54,728 bases of DNA from Anaerolineales bacterium (GTDB lineage Bacteria > Chloroflexota > Anaerolineae > Anaerolineales > UBA6663). Shown piece after piece: positions 31,469 through 39,546 of this stretch (positions are counted from its first letter, which is position 1; the number at the start of each line of letters is the position of its first letter). The translations under genes were made by a program, and so were the position numbers. Location: assembly GCA_016789175.1 (NCBI GenBank), contig JAEURK010000071.1, positions 1 through 54,728 of the forward strand, read 5' to 3'. The notes beneath the pieces were generated by a model. That model saw nothing but the letters and a program-made list of their open reading frames with translations. It made no database searches and had not been told where the DNA came from.

Positions 31469-32789
31469 TATATTGTTTCATCTTCTCGCCCGGCGCAGCA
31501 AACAAATCGGTCTCGACCAGCTCCAGCGCCTGATCGGGGCCGAAGACCTCGAGGAGCGCGGCCCGAAGCTGGTCAGGACGTGCCATGGCACCGCTGTAGC
31601 GCAGGGTCAGCACGCCGTCCGAGGCCTGGTGCAGGGTGAATTGGGCCAGCGGCATGTGCTTGAGCGCAAAGGTGACATCGAGGCCGCTGCGCAACTCGCC
31701 GGCCGGCGTGCGGAAGAGCACGGGCGCCCGGCCTTCAAGATCGACCAGGACCGGCCGCCCGTCGCGCCAGATGCGGCGGGCGTAGTCGTTCGTGCGATAG
31801 CGCACGAGCGGCCACATGAAGTTGAAACCGCCGGTGAGCACCACTTCGCCACGCTCACCGTCCGGCAGGGGCTCGCCGTGGGGGTCCAGGATCTCGACGT
31901 ACAGCCGCGGTTGGATCAACTCGAAGGCCCCGGCGCGCGCAACAGCCACGGCGTTGCACTCGTTGAGCGAGTACAGGTCGACCACCGGGCAGCCGAAGGC
32001 GGCCTCGAGCCGGGTACGCAGGCCGGGTAGCAGGGTCGTCGCGGTCGAGATCAGGGCTTTGGGCCGGGTCTTCAGGCCGAGGTCGAGCAGCACCTCGAAC
32101 GCGACAGGATCCCCGGTGTAGACCTCGGGGTAGAGGTCGTCGAGAAAACGCGCGCGGTCGGCCGGGTCGCGCCAATCGTCGGGGTGCAGGTTGAGCTTGA
32201 GGTGTCCGGCGTCGCCCCACTGGGGTGTGACCGACGGATACGTGAAGGCCTTGCGCTGCCAGCCGACGAGCACGACGCCCACCTGTCCGGCCCCGGCCGT
32301 CAGCGTCACGCCGAAGCGCTCGAGCACAACCTTGAGGAGCGGGAACGAGCCGCTGCTCACTACCGGGTGGGTCGGCACGCGCAGGATCTGGCCGGTCGTA
32401 CCGGTGGTCTTGTGCACGATCAGACCGTCAAGCGCGACGTCGTCAGGCACATAGTCCCACGGCGCGCGGCTGAGGTCCCCGCGGTCGATGGTGGCGATGT
32501 CTTCGAAGCGCGTCGGGCGCGGCCCGCGGCGGCGATAGGCCGGCACCTGTGCGTAGGCGTGCTCGAGATAAGCGTCGAGCCAGGTCGGGAGCGCGCCCTC
32601 GGGCCAGTCTGGTGGTGTCTCGCGCAGGAAGTGTTCGAACGCCTGCAGCCGTCTCAGATCGTCGGCGGTGACGCGGTTGCCGCATTCCATGGTGTAGCGC
32701 GGCGCGTGCGGATGTTCGCGCAGGCGCTTAAGCATCGCGCGGCCGGCGTCGGTGAGCAGTGGAAAGTGTTCGGCGTCCGAATCGGTCAT
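31458..32789 (-). CDS. Phenylacetate-CoA ligase / CapK-like adenylate-forming enzyme
   Basis: A 443-residue AMP-binding protein of the PaaK/CapK type. The phosphate loop HKTTGTTGQ (about residues 127-135) is canonical; GYR-equivalent VVDLYSLNECNA and VVLTGGFNFMWPLVRYRTNDYA provide the adenine and hinge regions. It probably activates an organic acid to an acyl-adenylate or acyl-CoA; the acid is not identifiable. Its C-terminal IAD and stop come from the palindrome at 31403-31468. The upstream neighbour (32843-33418) is separated by a hairpin repeat. Confidence 0.85.
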   Translation of the reverse strand: MTDSDAEHFPLLTDAGRAMLKRLREHPHAPRYTMECGNRVTADDLRRLQAFEHFLRETPPDWPEGALPTWLDAYLEHAYAQVPAYRRRGPRPTRFEDIATIDRGDLSRAPWDYVPDDVALDGLIVHKTTGTTGQILRVPTHPVVSSGSFPLLKVVLERFGVTLTAGAGQVGVVLVGWQRKAFTYPSVTPQWGDAGHLKLNLHPDDWRDPADRARFLDDLYPEVYTGDPVAFEVLLDLGLKTRPKALISTATTLLPGLRTRLEAAFGCPVVDLYSLNECNAVAVARAGAFELIQPRLYVEILDPHGEPLPDGERGEVVLTGGFNFMWPLVRYRTNDYARRIWRDGRPVLVDLEGRAPVLFRTPAGELRSGLDVTFALKHMPLAQFTLHQASDGVLTLRYSGAMARPDQLRAALLEVFGPDQALELVETDLFAAPGEKMKQYIAD

Positions 32790-32820
32790 GCGCTGTCCTC
32801 AGGAATCGGATCCGCGGGTC

Positions 32821-32847
32821 GGGGCGGCCACAAGGGCCGCTCCTACT
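32821..32847. repeat. GGGCGGCC hairpin supplying a stop codon
   Basis: GCGGCC-ACAAG-GGCCGC (32824-32840) with flank TCCTACTC. On the minus strand the flank reads GAGTAGGAGC, in which TAG (32843-32845) is the stop codon of the upstream unknown gene. Confidence 0.75.
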
Positions 32848-33418
32848 CGCGATATGCCTTGTCGGCGGCTTCCTGCGCGGCCTTGCGGGCCATGGCCTCG
32901 CGGACCTCGCGGGCGCGTTGCTCGGCCGCCTGTGACTCGCGGAACAACCGCGCGGCCTCGACCGAACTGACGGTCGCCAGACGATCCTGCGCCTGGGCCG
33001 CGGTCTCACCAGCGGGGCGCAGACCGAGCGCGCGCAACGTCAGGCGTGTCAGTTCCTCACGCCGGTCGGGATCGGCCACCAGCTTGGGCGCGTCGACCAG
33101 GCCGGCCAGTTCACGCAACTCGGATCCGGTCAAGAACGCCAGCGCCCGGGCGCCGAGGTCGCGTGAGCGAAAACCGCGTTCGCCCAGCAGCCAGCAGGTC
33201 AGCAAGGCCAGGCGCAATCGGCGGCGCTCCTGTTCGTCGGCCTTGGCGGGCGCGAAGTCGCGTAGTTGCTCGATAGCGGGTTCGGGACCACCGAGTTCGA
33301 TCAGCGTGTCATGCACGACCGCACCAACGTGCACCATCCCGGAGCGTCCCACGAAGGGCGCTTCGAAGAACTCGGGTGGTGTCTCGGCGATGCGACGGAG
33401 CAGGGTCTCGAGTTGCAT
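32843..33418 (-). CDS. Hypothetical protein of the MoxR/VWA neighbourhood
   Basis: A 191-residue soluble, helix-rich protein; the last 40 residues are a charged coiled-coil-like stretch (RLFRESQAAEQRAREVREAM). No family was recognised. The start MQLETLLRRIAE is chosen since the upstream extension would be translated from the S23 cassette's left repeat. It is read in the same direction as the VWA, GNAT and MoxR genes, from which the S23 cassette separates it, so it may once have been the last gene of that operon. The stop codon lies in a hairpin repeat. Confidence 0.65.
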   Translation of the reverse strand: MQLETLLRRIAETPPEFFEAPFVGRSGMVHVGAVVHDTLIELGGPEPAIEQLRDFAPAKADEQERRRLRLALLTCWLLGERGFRSRDLGARALAFLTGSELRELAGLVDAPKLVADPDRREELTRLTLRALGLRPAGETAAQAQDRLATVSSVEAARLFRESQAAEQRAREVREAMARKAAQEAADKAYRE

Positions 33419-33435
33419 AAGGCTATTGTAATGGC

Positions 33436-33928
33436 GGAGGAGGGGGGAGGGAGGAGGGAGGAGGATCATTCGAGGATGACGTATGGCCGGATGCGGATAG
33501 AGTATGGCAATGCGTATCCTGGATTATCGTGCGTTGCGGGTGTATCAAGAGGCTTTTGAGGCCGCGCTCAGTGTCCATGAGGTTTCAGCCGGGTTTCCGG
33601 TGGTAGAGCGCTTTGGGCTAACGGACCAAATCAGGCGGGCGTCGCGTTCGGTGTGTGCCAATCTGGCTGAAGCCTGGCGGAGACGTCGCTCGTCGAAGCA
33701 TTTTGTGTCCAAGCTATCTGACTCTGATGCAGAGGCCGCTGAGGTCGGCGTTTGGCTCGACTTTGCCCTCCGCTTTGGCTACATGAGCGTCGAACAACAC
33801 GCGAAGCTGAACCGGATCTATGACGGTGTCAATCGCCAACTCACCGTTATGATCCGCTTCCCTGAACAATGGATCATCACCGACCGCTAATCCCTTCGCT
33901 CTCCTCACTCCTCCCTCTTCCCTCCTCC
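33436..33928. mobile_element. 493-bp inverted-repeat cassette carrying an S23-type gene
   Basis: The left end (33436-33463) and right end (33901-33928) are inverted copies of a GGAGGAGGG/GAGGGAGGAG sequence, matching at 25 of 28 bases. Between them is one gene, opposite to the host operon. The right repeat codes the last residues and TGA stop of the VWA gene. No transposase or clear target duplication is seen. A gene-free element with the same ends lies at 39459-39545. Confidence 0.75.
33504..33890 (+). CDS. Four-helix-bundle protein, S23 (23S rRNA intervening sequence) family
   Basis: A 128-residue all-helical protein of the S23/'four helix bundle' family. YRALRVYQEAFEAALSVHEV, FGLTDQIRRASRSVCANLAEAW, a KHFVSKLSDSDAEAAEVGVW helix and an aromatic-rich C-terminal helix match the family order. 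Relatives are encoded in 23S rRNA intervening sequences and, as Avd, in diversity-generating retroelements, where they bind nucleic acid; stand-alone members have no known role. Here no rRNA or reverse transcriptase is near. It sits within inverted repeats, antisense to the VWA operon. Confidence 0.88.
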   Translation: MAMRILDYRALRVYQEAFEAALSVHEVSAGFPVVERFGLTDQIRRASRSVCANLAEAWRRRRSSKHFVSKLSDSDAEAAEVGVWLDFALRFGYMSVEQHAKLNRIYDGVNRQLTVMIRFPEQWIITDR

Positions 33929-35716
33929 GTACTTCCTTCTGCTGAATTCGCGCGCGAACGCGATCAACTCGGACCAGTCGCCGATGCTGTGAATGGCCCA
34001 GCCCTCGCGCTGGGCGCGTTGGAGATTGGCGTCCTTGGCCCAGTGGCGATAGTTCAACACCAGGGTGCCGCCCGCCCGGCCGGCCGTCAGCGCCTGGCGG
34101 GCGACGTCCCAACCGGAGTTACCGCGTTCGTCGGTGTCGAACATGGTGGTCACGCCGTCGTCCGAGATCACGAGGACGTGCACGGGCTTATCGCGTTTGG
34201 TGCGCGCGGCGGTGGTGTCGCGCAGGATGTGGATCGGGAAGGCCGTCCCGCCGCCGAAGTAACCCGTCAGCACCCGCAGGACGGCCTTTTCATCACGTAC
34301 AAAGCCAGGGGTGGTCAGGAACTGCTGCTTGCCGCTCCATAGCGTCGCCTGGACCCGGGCGCCGGCGCGAAAAGCCGAGAGCGCGATGATCGCGCCGGCC
34401 AGTGTCAGGTACGACACAGAGTGCTGGGGATTGGGCATTGAGCCCGAGCAGTCGACGTACAGATCGAGGTCGATCGGGTCGCGCTGCGGGGTTTCGCCGG
34501 GTTGCTCGCCCCAGACGCGCTGAACGGTCGTCAGCCCCGGGACGATCACCGGGCTGACGATCGCGGTCTCAAGCCAGTCGACTTGATCGAGCGGCTGGCC
34601 GATGTCCCAGGTCTCGACCCCTTCGGGCAATGGATCGACGGCCGCCGGCGTCTCGCGCGCCGGATACTTGATCAGGTGCGGCAGAGCGCGTTCACGGTAG
34701 TAACGCACCGCCAACTCATGTTGATCGAGCGGCACGCCCAGGGCGCGCAGGATCTCGCCAAACTCAAAGGGCTGGCGCGCCTGGCCCTTGTGACTGCCCT
34801 GATCGGGCCTGACCTGGCGCGGTTTGGCATTCGGGTCGTCGAGCGCGTCGCCCAGGCCGGTCAGTTCGGGGTCGTCGGACGGATGGCCGATGCCCTCGAA
34901 CTCATCGTCGTCGAAGCCGGTCAGCCCGGCCGGGATCCGATCCGCGCCTTTGCCGGTCGCGCCCAGGTCGTTGATGGCCTTCAGCCAGCTCGCCTTCTGG
35001 CTCTCGTCATCGTTGAGATACGGGTAGCACAGCACCGCGAATTTCGCGGCGCCGCGCAGCCAGTCGCGCGCATAGTGGCGCACCAGGCGCGCCCCCAACC
35101 GGGCATCGCCCTCGAAGTTCGTCACGACCTTCTGGGCTTCGGGCTGATCGCCTTCAGCCGGCGCCGTCAGCGTGATGTCCCGGCCCGGCTCGGTCAACGC
35201 GCCGCGCGGCAGACCCCACAGGATCTCGTAGATGCGCATGTAGAAGCGCCAGAGTTGAGTGGTGTCGTTGCCGCTCCGCAGAGCCTGGTAAACCTCGGCC
35301 ATTCGCAGACCGGCGCTCCGCTGCAGGCGATCGTTGATCAACAGATCGGCATACAGGTTGGCGACCAGCGGCGCATAACGTTCGAGCCCGACCAGGCCGC
35401 GTCGGATGCGCGCCAGAATGCGCGCATGATCGCCCAGGTCAGCCGGGACGAGGATGTGGTGCCCGATCTCGTGCGCAAGGATCTCGGTGGCATAGGCGCC
35501 CAGCTTGAGTTTGGCGACCTGGGCGAGGTCGATGACCACGGCCTGATCGGTGAGTCGGATCATGGCGAACGAGCCCGTCAGGCCCTCGGTCTGCGCGGCC
35601 TCGCTGGTCTCACACCAGATCGGGTCCGATAGGCGCGTGTATCGGCTCCAGGCGTCGAGCGCGCCCGGCCAGGCGGCCTGCCAGGCGGCACGCAGTTGGC
35701 TAAGATCCTGGCTCAT
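33905..35716 (-). CDS. VWA protein with an N-terminal zincin motif
   Basis: A 603-residue protein. Near the N-terminus, ILAHEIGHHIL contains the HExxH zinc-protease signature (His82-His86), as in VWA/metallopeptidase proteins that partner with MoxR. The C-terminal von Willebrand A domain has a complete MIDAS: Asp422, Ser424, Ser426 (DCSGSM), a later GGGTAF and VISDDG. Acidic linker (about 265-300) joins them. It probably works with the MoxR ATPase encoded at 37861-39441 to remodel or assemble a complex. The terminal RKYGGGKREE and TGA are read from the S23 cassette repeat, so the original C-terminus is lost. The start overlaps the GNAT gene by 17 bases. Confidence 0.85.
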   Translation of the reverse strand: MSQDLSQLRAAWQAAWPGALDAWSRYTRLSDPIWCETSEAAQTEGLTGSFAMIRLTDQAVVIDLAQVAKLKLGAYATEILAHEIGHHILVPADLGDHARILARIRRGLVGLERYAPLVANLYADLLINDRLQRSAGLRMAEVYQALRSGNDTTQLWRFYMRIYEILWGLPRGALTEPGRDITLTAPAEGDQPEAQKVVTNFEGDARLGARLVRHYARDWLRGAAKFAVLCYPYLNDDESQKASWLKAINDLGATGKGADRIPAGLTGFDDDEFEGIGHPSDDPELTGLGDALDDPNAKPRQVRPDQGSHKGQARQPFEFGEILRALGVPLDQHELAVRYYRERALPHLIKYPARETPAAVDPLPEGVETWDIGQPLDQVDWLETAIVSPVIVPGLTTVQRVWGEQPGETPQRDPIDLDLYVDCSGSMPNPQHSVSYLTLAGAIIALSAFRAGARVQATLWSGKQQFLTTPGFVRDEKAVLRVLTGYFGGGTAFPIHILRDTTAARTKRDKPVHVLVISDDGVTTMFDTDERGNSGWDVARQALTAGRAGGTLVLNYRHWAKDANLQRAQREGWAIHSIGDWSELIAFAREFSRRKYGGGKREE

Positions 35717-36248
35717 GTTCGCTAGGTGAACTGCTCTGCGGCGCCCTGGCCACCATCAGGTGATAGCCGTTGCGGATCTCGCGCTTACGGAAACCGCAAC
35801 GCTCGTACAACGTGAGCGCAGGGTTCAAAGGGTGGACGGTCAGCGCCACCTCCTCAAAGCCGGCCTCCCATGCCCGCGTGAGCGTTTCGGGCATGAGGCG
35901 TGCGCCGATGCCCTGGTGTTGAAACTCGGGCCGGAGCGCGATGCCGAGCTGTGGAGTCCGGGCGTCGATCGAAGCCAACCCGATGCCCGTTGGGAGCACC
36001 CGCAGCCAGCACGCACCGCCGTCGCGCCCGTCGACCACGGCCACGACGCCGAGATCGCCGGGTCGGCCCCAGTGTTCGGCGTAGATCCGCACGCCTGGGT
36101 GATCGAGCACCTCGCGCGGGCGCAGGTTCGCCGGAGGCGGATCCCATAACGCGATGTGCAGCCAATCCCAGAGGGCGGCCTGGTCCGACGCGACCAAAGG
36201 GCGAAACTGCAACCGTGTGGCCCACGAGTCGACGATGTTCAGATTCAT
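35700..36248 (-). CDS. GNAT-family N-acetyltransferase
   Basis: A 182-residue acetyltransferase. LQFRPLVASDQAALWDWL is the N-terminal strand and helix; LGIALRPEFQHQGIGARLM (about residues 99-117) is motif A with the Q-x-x-G-I-G acetyl-CoA loop; and NPALTLYERCGFRKREIRNGYHLM is the C-terminal Tyr-containing motif B. The substrate is unknown. It overlaps the upstream gene by 4 bases (ATGA) and the VWA gene by 17 bases, so it is coupled to a MoxR/VWA module, raising the possibility that it modifies one of its products. Confidence 0.9.
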   Translation of the reverse strand: MNLNIVDSWATRLQFRPLVASDQAALWDWLHIALWDPPPANLRPREVLDHPGVRIYAEHWGRPGDLGVVAVVDGRDGGACWLRVLPTGIGLASIDARTPQLGIALRPEFQHQGIGARLMPETLTRAWEAGFEEVALTVHPLNPALTLYERCGFRKREIRNGYHLMVARAPQSSSPSEHEPGS

Positions 36249-37246
36249 ACGGCCACCAGCTTGATCTTGTATGACCAGGCCGTCACCACGGCCACCGTGT
36301 CTTCGAAGCGCGCATTGCTGAGTGAGTCGGCCAGGACGGGTAGCACGGCTCGGCGTTTGTCGATCTGCAACGCGCCATCGGGCTTGAGCGACCAGGCACG
36401 CGCGGCGCCGCGCTCGTTGGTGTCTGGGGCCGGGTGGAGGGGCAACAGAGTCGCTCCGAATGCGTCGGCGTTCAAGCGCCAGGCCCGGCCGCCTGCGCGC
36501 GCGAGCAGGCCGGTTGCGTCGACGGCCAGGCGTGGCAGCGTCAGGAAAGGTCCGCCGAGGCCGCGAAACCCGCCCACCTCGCCCATCACACGCGGACTCT
36601 CTCGCGCGGGCTCGCCCGGGAGATACCAGCGGTCGGCGCGCAGGCGGGTGAGGGTCTCCGAAAACGGGGCCGACGGGTCCAGGCCCAGAGCGGCCCGTGC
36701 CAGCGGCTCGGCCAGGTCGTCACAGGCTGCCAGGGCGCTGGCACGATAGTGCGCCATGCCGGATCGCCATGCCGCGACCTGACCGCCGCGTAACAGCGCA
36801 TCGAGATCGCCCGAAGGGGTGAGGGCCGCGACTTGCAGTAAACGCGCCATCCACTCGGTAGCGCCGGCCTCCGGGACCCGTTCGAGGTTGTAGGCCGCGT
36901 TGCTGATCGAGGCCGCAGCGCGAAGCGGATCGATGGCAACGAAGGCGCCGAGCTTGGGGAGCAGGTCGCTCCAGGCCAACGGGATCGCGGCCGAGCGGGC
37001 GCGCGATCCGAGCAGATCCTGCCTGAACAAATCGAGTGCCAGGTCGTACAACGCCTCGACGATCACGGCCGCCCGGTCGGGTTGGGTCGCGATCGCGGCT
37101 TCGGCCACCGGTGCCACAGCCTCGCGGAGTACGCCGAGAAAGGCGGCGCCGTCGAGTCGCGGGCGCGCCATCCGGGCGGCCGCGAAGGCGCTGTTGAACC
37201 GATCCCGTCGGTCGGCCAGGTGGCTCTCAAAAACGGTCATCGTCAT
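36245..37246 (-). CDS. Hypothetical protein of the MoxR operon
   Basis: A 333-residue protein, mostly helical in the first 220 residues (many Ala/Leu/Arg heptads) and richer in strands towards the C-terminus (PFLTLPRLAVDATGLL, GALQIDKRRAVLPVLADSL). No domain was recognised. It starts 5 bases after the SnoaL stop codon and ends in a 4-base overlap with the GNAT gene, so it is a firm member of the operon. The start MTMTVFESHL is preferred over an upstream GTG-like extension that would overlap the previous gene. It may be the module-specific partner of the MoxR/VWA pair. Confidence 0.65.
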   Translation of the reverse strand: MTMTVFESHLADRRDRFNSAFAAARMARPRLDGAAFLGVLREAVAPVAEAAIATQPDRAAVIVEALYDLALDLFRQDLLGSRARSAAIPLAWSDLLPKLGAFVAIDPLRAAASISNAAYNLERVPEAGATEWMARLLQVAALTPSGDLDALLRGGQVAAWRSGMAHYRASALAACDDLAEPLARAALGLDPSAPFSETLTRLRADRWYLPGEPARESPRVMGEVGGFRGLGGPFLTLPRLAVDATGLLARAGGRAWRLNADAFGATLLPLHPAPDTNERGAARAWSLKPDGALQIDKRRAVLPVLADSLSNARFEDTVAVVTAWSYKIKLVAV

Positions 37247-37250
37247 GGGT

Positions 37251-37718
37251 TCAGTGGGTGGCCATGTATTTCGCCAGACGAGCCCGCGGCCCCTGTTTGA
37301 CGCGAGCACGCACGGGCGGCAGCCAGGTCGCAACCCAACCCGTAAAGCCCAGCGCCTGCACCATCCAGCGCGAGAGATCGAAACTGTCGACGTGGTCGAC
37401 GATCAGGCCATCCTTAAAGGTGAAGCGCGCCTCGATGACGTTGTGCACAAAGCGGCCGGTGGAGGACAGGGTGTAGCGCGCCTCCCAGTGGGCGCGCCCG
37501 GTCTTTTCATCGGCGGCGACGTCGCTGAACGTGACCTGCAGGTCGCGCGAGTTGCTGGTGAGCATCGTCCACATGGCCGTCAGCTCGCGGTAGTTGAGCT
37601 TGCCGAACGCCGGGTCCTCGAACGTCGCCATCGGACTGTAGCAGGCGTTCATGGCGTCGCCGTTGCGTTTGCCGAAGGCGGCGTAGAAGCGCTCGATCAG
37701 GGCCTCGTTTGGATGCAT
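37251..37718 (-). CDS. SnoaL-like / NTF2-fold protein
   Basis: A 155-residue NTF2-like protein. MHPNEALIERFYAAFGKRNGDAMNACYSP, FEDPAF, ARYTLSSTGRFVHNVIEARFTFKDGLIVDH and FDLSRWM follow the SnoaL-like cone-fold order. Such proteins are small-molecule isomerases/hydrolases or simply binding scaffolds; no catalytic assignment is possible. Closely related 'nuclear transport factor 2 family' proteins have the same ending (ALGFTGWVATWLPP...KAR..L..Y). GGAGG precedes the ATG. A palindrome separates it from the MoxR gene. Confidence 0.85.
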   Translation of the reverse strand: MHPNEALIERFYAAFGKRNGDAMNACYSPMATFEDPAFGKLNYRELTAMWTMLTSNSRDLQVTFSDVAADEKTGRAHWEARYTLSSTGRFVHNVIEARFTFKDGLIVDHVDSFDLSRWMVQALGFTGWVATWLPPVRARVKQGPRARLAKYMATH

Positions 37719-37763
37719 GCCATAACCTCCGTGACGATCGACCGACGATGTCTGCCTGCAGCG

Positions 37764-37853
37764 TTTTGCCACGAATTGTGACGAATAAGCACGAAAAGCG
37801 ACGGTAAAGATCGTTCGTGCCGAGTCGTCACAATTCGGGAAATTCGTGGCAAA
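37764..37853. repeat. TTTTGCCACG-type palindrome, copy 3
   Basis: The left end TTTTGCCACGAATTGTGACG (37764-37783) matches the complement of the right end, which carries a 9-base insertion that partly repeats CGAATT. The element starts 46 bases upstream of the SnoaL start and ends 7 bases from the MoxR stop codon. It belongs with the copies at 20990, 21155 and 47830. Confidence 0.85.
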
Positions 37854-37860
37854 GTCCGAT

Positions 37861-39441
37861 TTACTTGAACGTGAGCCAGCGCAGGTAGTTCGTATAGCGC
37901 TGGTGCAGGTACTTGAGCTTGAGGAGATCGTCGTACAGGTGGCCGTATAGCTTGCGGCTCTTGGCCTGTTCGCCGATGATGCGCTCGATCGCGGCCAGGC
38001 GCTTGCGCACCTCGGCTTCGCCCAGGCCGTCGAGGCCCTGCTCGAACTCGGCCTGGAGCGCGCCGACCGGGTCGTCGCTGTCGAGGCCGAGTCTGTCGAA
38101 CTCGGCGCAGGCGCTGTCGAACAGCCTGCGGATCCAGCCGATTCGGTCGGCCTTGAAGACGATGTTCTCGGGCTGTTCGAAGAAAGGCGAGTCGAGGTCG
38201 GGCACCAGTTTGTCGTGCAGGGTGAAGGGCAGGATCTGGCGCAGGTCTTCGAGTGAGACGGCGCGCTCGCCGCGGAAGTAGGCCAGCGCTTTGGCAAAGG
38301 TCATGATCGTCATCAGGGCGCGTACCGAGAGGCCGTTGCGCGTCTGGGTGCCCAGGTCGCGCAGGCGATCCTTCCCGGTTTCGCCGGCGGTCAGCGCCCC
38401 CCAATCCGTACCGGCCAGCTTGGCCACATCCTTAGTCTTGTACTCGAGTTGATCGGCCGCGGTCTCCAGAAACTCGAACTGGCTGACGAAGAACTCGAGC
38501 CGGCGGCGCACAGGCCCGGGCAGCACGACAACCCGGATCTCACGGCCGAGCTGATCGACCTCGGCCTCGCTAAAGATGATGGCTGCCGGCATCAAGGCTT
38601 CGGGCTTGTAGTTCTGCTCGATTCGGTCGAGTAGATTGGGTAGGAAGCGTGTGTTGAAGGGCAGGGCGCGCACGACCACGTCGATGCGATCGCGCAAGGC
38701 TTCGATCACCTGATAGGTGCCGCCACCGGCGTCGTCGTTGGCGGTCAGGTACCAGGCCGACTCGGGCGACTCGTAGATCTGGTCCAGGATCTCGGCGTAG
38801 TTGTCACCCATCAGCGTCAGCAACGCCGATTGGGTGCGGGTCGGGATGCGGTTGTACTCGTCGACGACCTTGACCCGCAGCGACAACCACTTGCGCCAGG
38901 CGATGCGGATCGTGTCCATGCTCTGGGCGTTGACCAGATCTGCCGGCAGCGGATTGCCAAGCAAGTCTGCGATCGTCATTTGCGGTTGACCGTGCTGCAT
39001 CGAGCGGCGCACATCGGCCAACGAGTACCCGGCCAGCAGGCCCATCAAGATCGCGCTGGCGGTCTTGCCGCGCCCGGGTCCGCCGACCAGCAAGCAACGC
39101 TTGCGCACCGCGAAGTTCAGCAGCGGCAGCAGCACGAACGAGGAATAACTCTGACCCGAGGGCAGATTGAACTTCGTCTTGGTGTCGCCCAGGGTGAAGC
39201 TGGCGCTCGGCCCTTCGTTGTACTCGAGGTCGTAGTACGGGCTGATGATGGCGTTGTTGACGATCCAGAAATAGGCCTGACGCAGCTTCTCGTCGAGCGC
39301 CACGGCGCCGGCCGTCGTCGGCGCGCCGATATCGGCCGGCCCGGCGTAGAGCGCTGCGACGTCGAATCCCGCCTGGCTTTCATGTTGCGGCGAGGGGTTG
39401 GTCGGTGCGGCTGAGACGTGTTGCAGCAGCTTATTGAGCAT
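37861..39441 (-). CDS. MoxR-type AAA+ ATPase
   Basis: A 526-residue ATPase of the MoxR/RavA type. It has Walker A GGPGRGKTA (about residues 120-128), a Walker B strand with DEYNRIPTRTQSALLTLM, a sensor region YLTANDD, and a helical C-terminal half. MoxR ATPases act with VWA proteins in assembly or metal insertion of enzyme complexes; the VWA partner here is five genes downstream in the same direction. The start MLNKLLQH is preferred; a second ATG 15 bases upstream is possible. The palindrome at 39459-39545 lies directly upstream and could contain or interrupt the promoter. Confidence 0.88.
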   Translation of the reverse strand: MLNKLLQHVSAAPTNPSPQHESQAGFDVAALYAGPADIGAPTTAGAVALDEKLRQAYFWIVNNAIISPYYDLEYNEGPSASFTLGDTKTKFNLPSGQSYSSFVLLPLLNFAVRKRCLLVGGPGRGKTASAILMGLLAGYSLADVRRSMQHGQPQMTIADLLGNPLPADLVNAQSMDTIRIAWRKWLSLRVKVVDEYNRIPTRTQSALLTLMGDNYAEILDQIYESPESAWYLTANDDAGGGTYQVIEALRDRIDVVVRALPFNTRFLPNLLDRIEQNYKPEALMPAAIIFSEAEVDQLGREIRVVVLPGPVRRRLEFFVSQFEFLETAADQLEYKTKDVAKLAGTDWGALTAGETGKDRLRDLGTQTRNGLSVRALMTIMTFAKALAYFRGERAVSLEDLRQILPFTLHDKLVPDLDSPFFEQPENIVFKADRIGWIRRLFDSACAEFDRLGLDSDDPVGALQAEFEQGLDGLGEAEVRKRLAAIERIIGEQAKSRKLYGHLYDDLLKLKYLHQRYTNYLRWLTFK

Positions 39442-39458
39442 GGCGGGATTGTACATGC

Positions 39459-39545
39459 GGAGGAGGGAAGAGGGGGAGGACGAGGAGGGAAGAGGGAAGA
39501 GGGAAGAGGGTTTCGCTCCTCCCTCCTCGCTCTTCCCTCCTCCTC
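39459..39545. repeat. Gene-free GGAGGAGGG palindrome
   Basis: The left arm begins GGAGGAGGGAAGAGGGGGAG at 39459; the right arm ends ...CTCTTCCCTCCTCCTCCTC at 39545 with matching complement. The end sequences equal those of the S23 cassette at 33436-33928 but no gene lies between. It is located between the SDR stop codon (39547-39549, TGA in GCGTGAGGAG) and the start of the MoxR gene. Confidence 0.8.
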
Positions 39546-39546
39546 C

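Noticed and set aside
33419..33469. Extended N-terminus of the 32843-33418 protein
   Set aside because: It would be translated from the purine-rich left repeat of the S23 cassette.
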